51,166 nt of DNA. Source: Lachnospiraceae bacterium (GTDB lineage Bacteria; Bacillota; Clostridia; Lachnospirales; Lachnospiraceae). The stretch lies in NCBI GenBank assembly GCA_017938285.1, contig JAGBBW010000128.1, positions 1 to 51,166 of the forward strand, read 5' to 3'. Positions 32,013-39,797 of the stretch are shown piece after piece (the stretch's first letter is position 1; the number at the start of each line of letters is the position of its first letter). Below the pieces are notes generated by a model. It ran no database searches. It was not told the DNA's origin and saw only the letters and a list, made by a program, of their open reading frames with translations. The position numbers and the translations under genes were made by a program.

Positions 32013-34251
32013 ATTCCTTCCCTCCTATTCCTGTGATTTCCCGGACAATGTCCTCTTCCTGTTCCAGGTCCTTCACAATAATCATGTAATATTTTGCTTC
32101 ATCTCTGCCAAAATAGGCATTATAGCGTTCTGAAAGTTTTGCCAGTTCTTCCTCCTGCTCTGCGTCCAGCTGAAACGTTACCATCCGGTAGGTAATGCCA
32201 TTCTTCTCCAGACGTTCTTTCAGCTTCAAAACAAAGGAGAAGGGATAAATTCCTTCCACCCGCTTTCGTGTAATACGTTCCAGTTCTTCCCTTTCTGACT
32301 CTGCTGCCAGTTTGTTTTTGTATTCATCAAATTCACTTTCCAGCTGACGCAGCTCATCTCCATGTTTTTTATCCACATTGATGGCACGAAGGGAAATACA
32401 CACCACCACCAGATATAATACCGTAAATTCCATCAGAACAAACATATTGTACTGGGTTGTGTTTAAATCGTCATCAATATACGAAGTCAGCATCCCCATT
32501 GCTACAATATATTCCCTGCCATCCAGTTCCACTGCCCTGGAAGACATTACCCGTTTTCCATCCGGATCTCCGGTATAAATCTGTTCCTGGTCCAGCAGCA
32601 CCTGCGCCAGGGAAGCGTCTGCCACCTCCTCCTGTGTATCCTGGTATACTGTAAAAATTCCATTCGTTTTATCATACAGATAAAACGCCTGTCCGCCGGA
32701 AGTCTTTGCCAGACTGATGGCGTGTGCCATTGTGTTTACATCTTTATTCGTTGTATTCACAATGGAATTCAGAAGGTTCTCCTGCATCTTGGCATAATGG
32801 GAATAATTGTTTTCTGTATTCCGCTTCAGAAAATACAAGGCACAGGTTATGTTTACTATCAGAAATCCAAACAGAATCAGTAACCGTACCCACCGTCTGT
32901 TCATCTTCTCCCTCTCCTTTTTTTCTTTCTTCAGGGTAAAATCATCTTTAATTGCTTCTTTTATCAGCCGGAACTCTTCCTTGTACGTCAGGGTTTTCCA
33001 GCTGCTGCCCCTGGTAATGGAGTTTACAATTCCCGCCATACGGATAAAGAATGTTATCATGTTATAGCCGGGAAGGGCAAACAAATAAAAGAACTTCTTT
33101 ATGTAGTACTTCCGCAGGTCCTCATAGTCCCACAGAAAACAGATACAGGCAATCCAGTTGAGGAATGCCACCAGCACATACATCATGTAAATCCAGAACA
33201 TTGCCGTAGCAATCATTTTCATGCTGTACTTATAAAATCCCAGTGCCACCAGTGCAAAACACCAGATAAGTCTCGGGAATGCCACGGTATGGTCCACGCA
33301 CAGAAGCCGGATATTGGCGTCGGAAAAAAATCTCCGGTATTTCAGATTGTGCGTTCCGTGGAACATGTGGAATACTTCCAGTTCCCCAATCTGCCAGCGC
33401 TGCCGCTGGGTATACAGCTTTTCCATGCTTTCAATCGGGTCTACCATAAATATGGCAGATTCGCAGAGTGCCACTGCCTGATTCAGCAGTTTTTTTACCT
33501 GCATTGTCAGATGGGCATCTTCACAGATGGTATTGGTATTGTATAACTGCGTTTTCAGAATCGTGGATTTACGAAACGCAGAAAACGCTCCTGACAACGT
33601 AAAAATAGTGTTATATTCGGAATTATAATTACGTCCAACTAAAAACGCCTGTCCATATTCGAGAAATTCAATCCTCTGTAAAAAGCGCAGGGCTTTCTTT
33701 TTTGTCTGCTCGACTAACGGAGGCTCCGTCAGAATAATACCGGTCATACAGTGAATGTCCTTATTGTTTTCAAACTTCCGGACCATATTGTACAGAGCAT
33801 GCTCTTCCAGCTTGCCATCACTGTCAATATTTATAATATACTTGCCTTCGGAATTAAACAGGGCAAGATTTAACGCTTTTGACTTTCCCTGACCGGCATT
33901 CAGCCACTGCATTTTTAATGTCTTATACTTTTCCTGGCATTTTACATAAATTTCAAAACTGTTATCCGGACTTTTATTATTGACCAGAATAACATCAATC
34001 AGTTCATTCGGGTAGGTGCTTTTATCGATGGAATCGATACAGCCTTCCAGCGTTCCTGCCGAATTATATACCGGTATCAGCAGGGAAATCTGGGGAAGAA
34101 AATCCAGCTCTCTCTCCGGATATATCCTGCATCGGATGGTCTTTTTTATGAGGATAATAAAATTGCCTATCGCCGGAATGATTTCCACAATAAACGGAAT
34201 AATCAGCCAGCTCATCCAGGCATACAGTTCATCTGCCAGCCAACTAAACAT
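31990..34251 (-). CDS. Exosortase G-associated processive glycosyltransferase fused to a membrane sensor-like module
   Basis: About 753 residues. The N-terminal half is a membrane GT2 of the cellulose/chitin-synthase type: LLIPVYNSAGTL, DSD (near 143-145), CEDAHL (base, near 245) and QRQRW (near 283-286), with membrane segments near 12-35 and 310-400. This matches the exosortase G-associated glycosyltransferase. Then, from about residue 450 (ATG 32904), a second module begins: a membrane segment, an external domain of about 115 residues (TSGGQAFYLYDKTNGIFTVYQDT), a membrane segment, a coiled coil and a C-terminal cytoplasmic domain loosely like a degenerate GGDEF. Start ATG 34251 overlaps xrtG by 8 bp. 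Product sugar unknown. Confidence 0.85.
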   Translation of the reverse strand: MFSWLADELYAWMSWLIIPFIVEIIPAIGNFIILIKKTIRCRIYPERELDFLPQISLLIPVYNSAGTLEGCIDSIDKSTYPNELIDVILVNNKSPDNSFEIYVKCQEKYKTLKMQWLNAGQGKSKALNLALFNSEGKYIINIDSDGKLEEHALYNMVRKFENNKDIHCMTGIILTEPPLVEQTKKKALRFLQRIEFLEYGQAFLVGRNYNSEYNTIFTLSGAFSAFRKSTILKTQLYNTNTICEDAHLTMQVKKLLNQAVALCESAIFMVDPIESMEKLYTQRQRWQIGELEVFHMFHGTHNLKYRRFFSDANIRLLCVDHTVAFPRLIWCFALVALGFYKYSMKMIATAMFWIYMMYVLVAFLNWIACICFLWDYEDLRKYYIKKFFYLFALPGYNMITFFIRMAGIVNSITRGSSWKTLTYKEEFRLIKEAIKDDFTLKKEKKEREKMNRRWVRLLILFGFLIVNITCALYFLKRNTENNYSHYAKMQENLLNSIVNTTNKDVNTMAHAISLAKTSGGQAFYLYDKTNGIFTVYQDTQEEVADASLAQVLLDQEQIYTGDPDGKRVMSSRAVELDGREYIVAMGMLTSYIDDDLNTTQYNMFVLMEFTVLYLVVVCISLRAINVDKKHGDELRQLESEFDEYKNKLAAESEREELERITRKRVEGIYPFSFVLKLKERLEKNGITYRMVTFQLDAEQEEELAKLSERYNAYFGRDEAKYYMIIVKDLEQEEDIVREITGIGGKEFGKPVQV

Positions 34252-34831
34252 AATCAAACTTACCCACTTTTTGTTTTAAAATCTGTGTTCTCGTAAACGT
34301 GTAAAAATACAGTGCCATAATCAGCACAAGAAACAGAAGTCTTGCAATAATGGCATGGGTCAGGTAATAATACTCCATCCCCGTGTAATACGTCACAATA
34401 CCGATAAATGACAGTCTCAGCACATTGGCTCCCAAAATGTACAGAGTTCCCAGAACCTGGTGGATAATCTTCTCATACAACTGGTACGCCGGAAAAAACA
34501 TAATCATGCTGATATATGTAATAATCTCCAGAATGCCGGAGCACTCAAAATCAATATAAACATTTACAATATCTTTGCCCTGAATTGCCAGAATTCCATA
34601 ACTGGAATATACATCAAAGCATCCGGTCAGTCTGCCAATAAAACCGGATATACTGGTCACCAGATAGGAAAACGGCACCAGCAGCGTATTAAACGCATAA
34701 AACAGCAGAAAAAAGAACATCCCGGCTGCTCCCACCAGAAAGCGGAAAAAATCCAGCTTTGTCTTTTTCAGTACATGCAGCGCATACAGCCAGAGAATCA
34801 GCAAAATTACACCTATGATATATTTTACCAT
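34244..34831 (-). CDS. xrtG: Exosortase family protein XrtG
   Basis: A membrane cysteine transpeptidase-like enzyme of the exosortase/archaeosortase superfamily, Gram-positive type G. About 195 residues with six or so membrane segments. In numbering from the ATG at 34843 the triad is Cys101 (DFECSG), Arg143 (NVLRLS) and His163 (LTHAII). I use ATG 34831, just after GGGGAG; the ATG at 34843 is the alternative. It is expected to cleave the C-terminal tail of the protein at 35339-36127 and attach it to a membrane or glycan carrier; the acceptor is unknown. It overlaps the glycosyltransferase start, so the two are coupled. Confidence 0.9.
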   Translation of the reverse strand: MVKYIIGVILLILWLYALHVLKKTKLDFFRFLVGAAGMFFFLLFYAFNTLLVPFSYLVTSISGFIGRLTGCFDVYSSYGILAIQGKDIVNVYIDFECSGILEIITYISMIMFFPAYQLYEKIIHQVLGTLYILGANVLRLSFIGIVTYYTGMEYYYLTHAIIARLLFLVLIMALYFYTFTRTQILKQKVGKFDYV

Positions 34832-34858
34832 ACTACTCCCCATTCCGAGAACGTCACA

Positions 34859-35260
34859 CTATCTTCTCTTATCCAGCTTCACAATGTTTCCACAGTTACC
34901 AACTACCACATCCGAACATACTACAAATTTTTTCAGAATATTATCGCTGATTTCCAGTTTTACCAGCTCATATTCCTTAGAGCTGATAATTTCAGAAAGT
35001 CGTTCAAAAAAGACCATTCCCATGTTTTCTATGACCGGATTCTTCGCATGAAATTCCTCATGGTCATTAATCAGGGTATTTGTAAACGTTTCCAGATACT
35101 CCTGTATTTTATTTTCTATCACGGCATATTCCACAAATACATCCTGTTTTTTAGAGTGAATAAACAATACAATAAAAAAGGTATGGGCATGTGGCTTTCC
35201 ACCGGCTGTATCATGCATGGCATTCATCTTGAATGTATACTTGTAATATCTCCGTTCCAC
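34859..35260 (-). CDS. Small 6-pyruvoyl-tetrahydropterin synthase-related protein
   Basis: 133 residues, a stand-alone version of the PTPS-like domain in 31122-32012: metal-ligand His in MNAMHDTAGGKPHAHTF, then VFVEYAVIENKIQEYLETF and a conserved Glu-rich helix. Again I see no catalytic Cys at the PTPS position, so a pterin-making role is doubtful. The start is GTG 35260 with GGGAGGAAGG before it. It lies 28 bp upstream of xrtG and probably acts with it. What it binds or makes is unknown. Confidence 0.8.
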   Translation of the reverse strand: MERRYYKYTFKMNAMHDTAGGKPHAHTFFIVLFIHSKKQDVFVEYAVIENKIQEYLETFTNTLINDHEEFHAKNPVIENMGMVFFERLSEIISSKEYELVKLEISDNILKKFVVCSDVVVGNCGNIVKLDKRR

Positions 35261-35288
35261 GACCTTCCTCCCTTTTTATATGACGAAA

Positions 35289-35321
35289 AGGCTGTTGCAA
35301 AACATACGCTGACAACAGCCT
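35289..35321 (-). terminator. Weak terminator/attenuator after the exosortase substrate gene
   Basis: AGGCTGTTG pairs with CAACAGCCT around a 15-base loop, followed on the minus strand by TTTT. It could let the substrate gene be expressed more than the enzyme genes downstream. Confidence 0.55.
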
Positions 35322-35338
35322 GATATACCGACTCTCTG

Positions 35339-36127
35339 CTACTTATTCTTTTTTCGTTTTCCCAGCTTTCCGGTCTTTGATGCAAAATACATACCGACCA
35401 TTCCCAGACCTGCTGCTGCGGAAATTACCGCTCCGGTAGGTGCACCTTCCGCATTAATGCGGCGGTACATCAGATTCGGTGTAAAAAAAGTAACTCTGGA
35501 TGCATTTTCCGCCTCTGCCCTTGGATTCTGCATATTGAAGGACTCGTATGGAATGAACAGTTCCAGTTCCCGGTTTACACGGTCCTCCGGCACATACAAC
35601 GCCGCCTCACCGGCAACAACATTATTAAAACTATGCTGGGAATCCCCATGTTTTACAATGGCAGAATAGTGCCCCGGTGCGTATCTGTGAATAATTTCAT
35701 CCAGCTGTCTTCCGCTTTCATCCGCAATCTGGAACTTTGTTGTCGCACGGTCAAACGTAAACTGGTAATCATACCCATTAAAACCATTCCAGTAATCCCT
35801 GGAAAATACAATATGTAAATAAACTCCGGCTTCATCGCGGTATAACTGGATATAATGGCGTACATCCGTGCTGTATTCACCTACCGGTGTTTTATAACAC
35901 TGACCGTTTACCCAGACACCCCAGTACCAGCAGTTGGCAGAATTGTCCCAGTTATATTCATAAGAACCCGGCAGTCCGTCCCAGTCATCCATATAACCGT
36001 CAATTGATATGCTTTTTCCTGCGGCACGTGCTTCCACCGGTGCAGTCCCCCCAAGTACAAGCAGCACTGCCAGAAAAGAAATCACTGCCTTTTTCCAAAC
36101 GGACCCTGTTCTATGTTTCAATTCCAT
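35339..36127 (-). CDS. Secreted protein with C-terminal exosortase (Firmicu-CTERM-type) sorting signal
   Basis: About 262 residues. N-terminal signal peptide (VWKKAVISFLAVLLVLGG...VEARAAG), a beta-rich exported domain with an IDGYMDDWDGLP start seen in extracellular sugar-binding-like domains, and a C-terminal tail of GAPTG, a short hydrophobic segment (AVISAAAGLGMVGMYFA) and a basic cluster (KLGKRKKNK). This is the tripartite signal expected for XrtG. ATG 36127 follows AAAGGGGAAG; an upstream in-frame extension lacks a site. It is the only candidate substrate in the locus, encoded upstream of two PTPS-like genes, xrtG and the glycosyltransferase. Confidence 0.85.
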   Translation of the reverse strand: MELKHRTGSVWKKAVISFLAVLLVLGGTAPVEARAAGKSISIDGYMDDWDGLPGSYEYNWDNSANCWYWGVWVNGQCYKTPVGEYSTDVRHYIQLYRDEAGVYLHIVFSRDYWNGFNGYDYQFTFDRATTKFQIADESGRQLDEIIHRYAPGHYSAIVKHGDSQHSFNNVVAGEAALYVPEDRVNRELELFIPYESFNMQNPRAEAENASRVTFFTPNLMYRRINAEGAPTGAVISAAAGLGMVGMYFASKTGKLGKRKKNK

Positions 36128-36227
36128 CACATGCTTCCCCTTTCTTCCCAAAAAAACCAAAATAGTTCTCAAAACTATACTATAGGCTATTATATGCCAG
36201 CTTTCTGAAAAAAGCAATCAAAATATT

Positions 36228-37793
36228 TTATTCTTCCTGTAAATCCATCTTTTTCCGGTATTCTGCCGGACTCTCTCCCACATATTTCTTGAATTTTTTA
36301 TGGAAGTAGTCCACATTCTTATAGCCTACCAGTTCCGCAATTTCATACACCTTATGCTTATTTTCCACCAGAAGCTCAATGGCATGCTTAATACGTACCT
36401 GGTCCACATAGGAATTGAAGCTTTCTCCTACCGTCTTGTTGAAAATTTTTCCAAGATAAGAGCTGTTGTAGCCAAACAGTGCCGCAATACCTTCCAGCTT
36501 GATGTTGGTATGGTAATTATGCTCAATATAATACAGAATGTCATCCAGAACACTGTCCCTGGAAGAATTTCCGATGGAATTCATAACCTCCTCGAACTGT
36601 TCTGCAAAATAGTCCGTGATTTCATATAAGTAATGCTGTTCATTGATAAAAGCAATACAGTCCTGGTTGGAATCAAACGGAAGCGTCACTGCATTATAGC
36701 GGTGGTTCATCATTTCCTTCACCTGCAGATATAAATCAGTTACAAATAAACGCACGGAAGAAATATCGGTATCTACATGATACAGATAGTTTTCCAGTTC
36801 CTGTAACGTTTCATTTACTTTGCGGCGGTTAAAGGTCTGCAGAAAATCCGTCAGTTTTGTGCAGTATCCTTCCACCTGGGAAATATCCAGGACACCCAGT
36901 TCCTGTTCCAGGGACGGAAGTTCTGCATATCCAAGAACATGCTGGCCTTTTTCACAGAAGAAACGCCGTCCCAGCAGAAGCACTGCCTGTTCATAGGAAG
37001 TTTTCAGCTCCCGGATATCCGCCACTGCCTTTCCATAGGCAAGAAACAGGGTATCTAACGGACTGCCCTTCTGCGGCGCAGACTCATAATGTTTTAAAAA
37101 GCGCTGGAACTTTTCAATCGCAAAATTTCCTTTTAACAGCAGAACATTTTTTCCTTTCACCACAAAATGTTCAAAAGAATTGGTTCCGCTGTCCGCCACC
37201 ATAAACATATCCGCAAACTGGTACGGCAGCTCCAGCTCCCCAATCTGGAAGTTCTCATATAATACCACCTGGTAAACCTCTGCATCCAGCTTTAATTCCT
37301 TTAAATTCAGAAGTCCGTAATCCACTTCATCCTTCAGAATATCCTGAAAAATTTCTTTTTTGGATTTGCGGCGGAAAAACTCATTGTCCGATTTTTTCTG
37401 CCGCTCTGCCTGAATGGTATCATATACTTCCATTACCACTTTTTCCAGTTCTTCTTCATCCATCGGTTTCGTCAGATAATACTGCACACCAAATTTCATG
37501 GCTGCCTGGGCATATTTAAAATCCGAATAACCGCTTAAAATCACAAAGGTTCCGGTAAATCCCTGCGCCTTGGCCTGTTCGATTACTTCCAGACCATACA
37601 GTTTCGGCATACGCATATCAATCAGCACCAGGGACGGTTTCAGTTCCAGAATGTCCCGCAGGGCATCTTCACCATTCCCGGCCTCGCCGCATATAGTAAA
37701 ACCCATTTCTTTCCAGTCAACAATATATTTCAAACCTTCCCTGATGTTTGCTTCATCGTCTGCAATATAGACGGTCTCCATGATTTCTTTCAT
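36228..37793 (-). CDS. YesN-type response regulator (REC plus AraC HTH)
   Basis: 521 residues: receiver domain 1-125 with DDE acidic pocket, phospho-acceptor Asp in VLIDMRMP and Lys in YYLTKPMDEEEL; a long middle region (about 140-400); and an AraC-type double HTH at the end (IKLEGIAALFGYNSSYLGKIF and KVYEIAELVGYKNVDYFHKKF). Such regulators pair with YesM-type sensor kinases and switch on LplABC-type sugar uptake genes. No kinase gene is in the window. AGAGGAG precedes ATG 37793. It lies downstream of a solute-binding lipoprotein and 101 bp before the exosortase locus, which it could also affect. Confidence 0.92.
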   Translation of the reverse strand: MKEIMETVYIADDEANIREGLKYIVDWKEMGFTICGEAGNGEDALRDILELKPSLVLIDMRMPKLYGLEVIEQAKAQGFTGTFVILSGYSDFKYAQAAMKFGVQYYLTKPMDEEELEKVVMEVYDTIQAERQKKSDNEFFRRKSKKEIFQDILKDEVDYGLLNLKELKLDAEVYQVVLYENFQIGELELPYQFADMFMVADSGTNSFEHFVVKGKNVLLLKGNFAIEKFQRFLKHYESAPQKGSPLDTLFLAYGKAVADIRELKTSYEQAVLLLGRRFFCEKGQHVLGYAELPSLEQELGVLDISQVEGYCTKLTDFLQTFNRRKVNETLQELENYLYHVDTDISSVRLFVTDLYLQVKEMMNHRYNAVTLPFDSNQDCIAFINEQHYLYEITDYFAEQFEEVMNSIGNSSRDSVLDDILYYIEHNYHTNIKLEGIAALFGYNSSYLGKIFNKTVGESFNSYVDQVRIKHAIELLVENKHKVYEIAELVGYKNVDYFHKKFKKYVGESPAEYRKKMDLQEE

Positions 37794-37942
37794 AACATTC
37801 TCCTCTTCCTACCCTGCCCTGCAGAGAGGCTTTTTCCATCGGCCGCTTTGTTTCTTCTTTTATGCTTTAAGCTAATCCGCAGTTATTTTGATTGCCATAA
37901 ATTATACAGAAAAAACGAAGAAATTGCAAGGAATTTTGCGTT

Positions 37943-39673
37943 TCATTTCCGCACTTTTTCCTCCAGCTCCCAGCGTTTTTCTGCTTCCTTTTCACACCAT
38001 GCCACACAGTCTGCATAACCGCAGGCGTCTGCTTCTGCCTGCATCTCGGAAACGATTTTTTCAAACGCTTCCTCTGACTCTGCATAAATGGCATCCCAGG
38101 ACCCTTCCACGATACGGGCAGCCACCGTTTCCCATGCCTGCTTAAGTTGTCCCTCTGGGGTTGCTTCTTCATACGGTACTGCCGGAATTACGGTATGGTT
38201 TCTGCCATTTACATACTCCTGCGCTGTCTGTGCCCCGGTATACTCCCTCCAGTCCTGCTCCATCGCGCAGGAAGCCGCAGGAATATTACTTTTCCAGCGT
38301 TCCTGGTTATAGGTTTCCCCATTGGAATCCGGATTTTCCGCATTGATGTTCCAGGTCACGTTATTTATCTGTGGAAAACCATCGCCGTAACAAAATCCTT
38401 CGTACTCTCCTGTCAGTAACGTCTCCCTGTTCCAGTAACAGGTCTTTCCAAACTCCGTAAAATAGGTGTTTCCTTCTGCATCATAGTCCCAGATCAGTCC
38501 CTGCGGACCATATTCGCACACCATTCTGCCCTCCGGTGTACAGAACCAGTTCAAAAGTTCCATGCAGAGTTCCGGATACGGTGTATCTGCACTGATTGCC
38601 CAGATTCTTCTGCCTCCGTATACACTCATGCCATCAGCCGCCGGGGAAGCTTCCTCCGGAATCAGACTGGCCATATACATGTTGCCCTCCAAATGCGGGT
38701 TGGTATTATATGCCATGCTTCCGGCATACCCAAACAGGGAAAACAGTACTTCCCCATTCTCTAATTTCTTTAACGCTTCTTCATAGGTCTGGGTTTTGGA
38801 ATCCGGGTCTAACAGTCCTTTCCGGTATAATGTGTTGAAAAAGCGAAGCAGTTCCAGATACGGTCCGTCTGTTTCCAGTGCCCCATGGAACCCACCGGTT
38901 TCCGTATCGTAAAACCCAAAAGGAAACTCATCATAGCCATAATACGCTGACACCATGGAACGCACATAAAATACCATGGTGTCATCCCACTCCCGCCAGA
39001 AAGAAAGGGCATATACTTCTTTTCCTACCGTTTCCGCCCGGGCAAGCAGCTGCATTTTCTCTAAAACCGCAGCGAACTCCTCCAGATTTTTCACCTCCGG
39101 ATATCCCAGTTTTTTATACCAGTCCCAACGGATATCCCAATAATAAAGAATCGTTTCTATTTCCTCCCAGTCATCCGCCGCACCATGCCCGAACCCATAC
39201 ACGCCACCCGCTTCCGGCGTCAGACTCCGGTTATACTCCAGTGCTTTATGCAAATGCTCTGCCAGATATGCTCCGTGTTTTTTCATCAGATCATTTTCTT
39301 CCCAGTCCAGCAGCCAGCCCTGTGCCACTGCATTCCGGTAAACCTCTCCATCGCTGCCAAATACCAGAATGTCACCCTTTGTTCCCTTTTCCTTCCATTC
39401 ATCCTCCGGCAGGTCAGGAACAATATGCAGTACCACATTAAATTTGTCCAGCAGCACTTTGGCAAACCACCCCTGCTGTTCCCCCTGAAAACCGGACACC
39501 TGGCTGTAAACGGTAAGTTCCACCGGTTCCTCTTTCGTAACCGTTTCCACTGACTGCTCTATGGATGTGGGTGTTACCGTTACTGTGGGAACTTCCGGTG
39601 CAGGTTCCGGCTGACGGCAGGCACCTACGGTCAGACATAACAATAAAAACATCAGGAACATTATTTTTTTCAT
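37943..39673 (-). CDS. Sugar ABC transporter solute-binding lipoprotein (LplA-like), copy 2
   Basis: 576 residues. Lipoprotein signal ending in LTVGAC (Cys19), then an extracellular solute-binding protein of family 1. It is paralogous along its whole length to 44185-45987 (shared ELTVYSQ, GWFAKVLLDKFNV, PQGLIWDYDAEGNTYFTEFGK and a common C-terminal end). The start ATG 39673 follows GGGAGGAG; 11 more in-frame codons upstream have no site. A strong terminator separates it from the GH5 gene, and the regulator gene follows about 150 bp downstream, so it may form a separate unit with it. A second binding protein may widen the sugar range. Confidence 0.9.
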   Translation of the reverse strand: MKKIMFLMFLLLCLTVGACRQPEPAPEVPTVTVTPTSIEQSVETVTKEEPVELTVYSQVSGFQGEQQGWFAKVLLDKFNVVLHIVPDLPEDEWKEKGTKGDILVFGSDGEVYRNAVAQGWLLDWEENDLMKKHGAYLAEHLHKALEYNRSLTPEAGGVYGFGHGAADDWEEIETILYYWDIRWDWYKKLGYPEVKNLEEFAAVLEKMQLLARAETVGKEVYALSFWREWDDTMVFYVRSMVSAYYGYDEFPFGFYDTETGGFHGALETDGPYLELLRFFNTLYRKGLLDPDSKTQTYEEALKKLENGEVLFSLFGYAGSMAYNTNPHLEGNMYMASLIPEEASPAADGMSVYGGRRIWAISADTPYPELCMELLNWFCTPEGRMVCEYGPQGLIWDYDAEGNTYFTEFGKTCYWNRETLLTGEYEGFCYGDGFPQINNVTWNINAENPDSNGETYNQERWKSNIPAASCAMEQDWREYTGAQTAQEYVNGRNHTVIPAVPYEEATPEGQLKQAWETVAARIVEGSWDAIYAESEEAFEKIVSEMQAEADACGYADCVAWCEKEAEKRWELEEKVRK

Positions 39674-39705
39674 GAAACAGCTCCTCCCTGGATACCACCA
39701 TGTCA

Positions 39706-39755
39706 AAACTCCTGTATCCGGACATCATTACCCCACCGTCCGGATACAGGAGTTT
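39706..39755 (-). terminator. Terminator after the GH5 gene
   Basis: An 18-bp perfect stem (AAACTCCTGTATCCGGAC and its complement) with a 14-base loop, between GH5 and the second binding protein. Confidence 0.8.
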
Positions 39756-39797
39756 CCATTCGTTCAGATTCTGTTTCTTTGGGAAACAGTCTGCATA

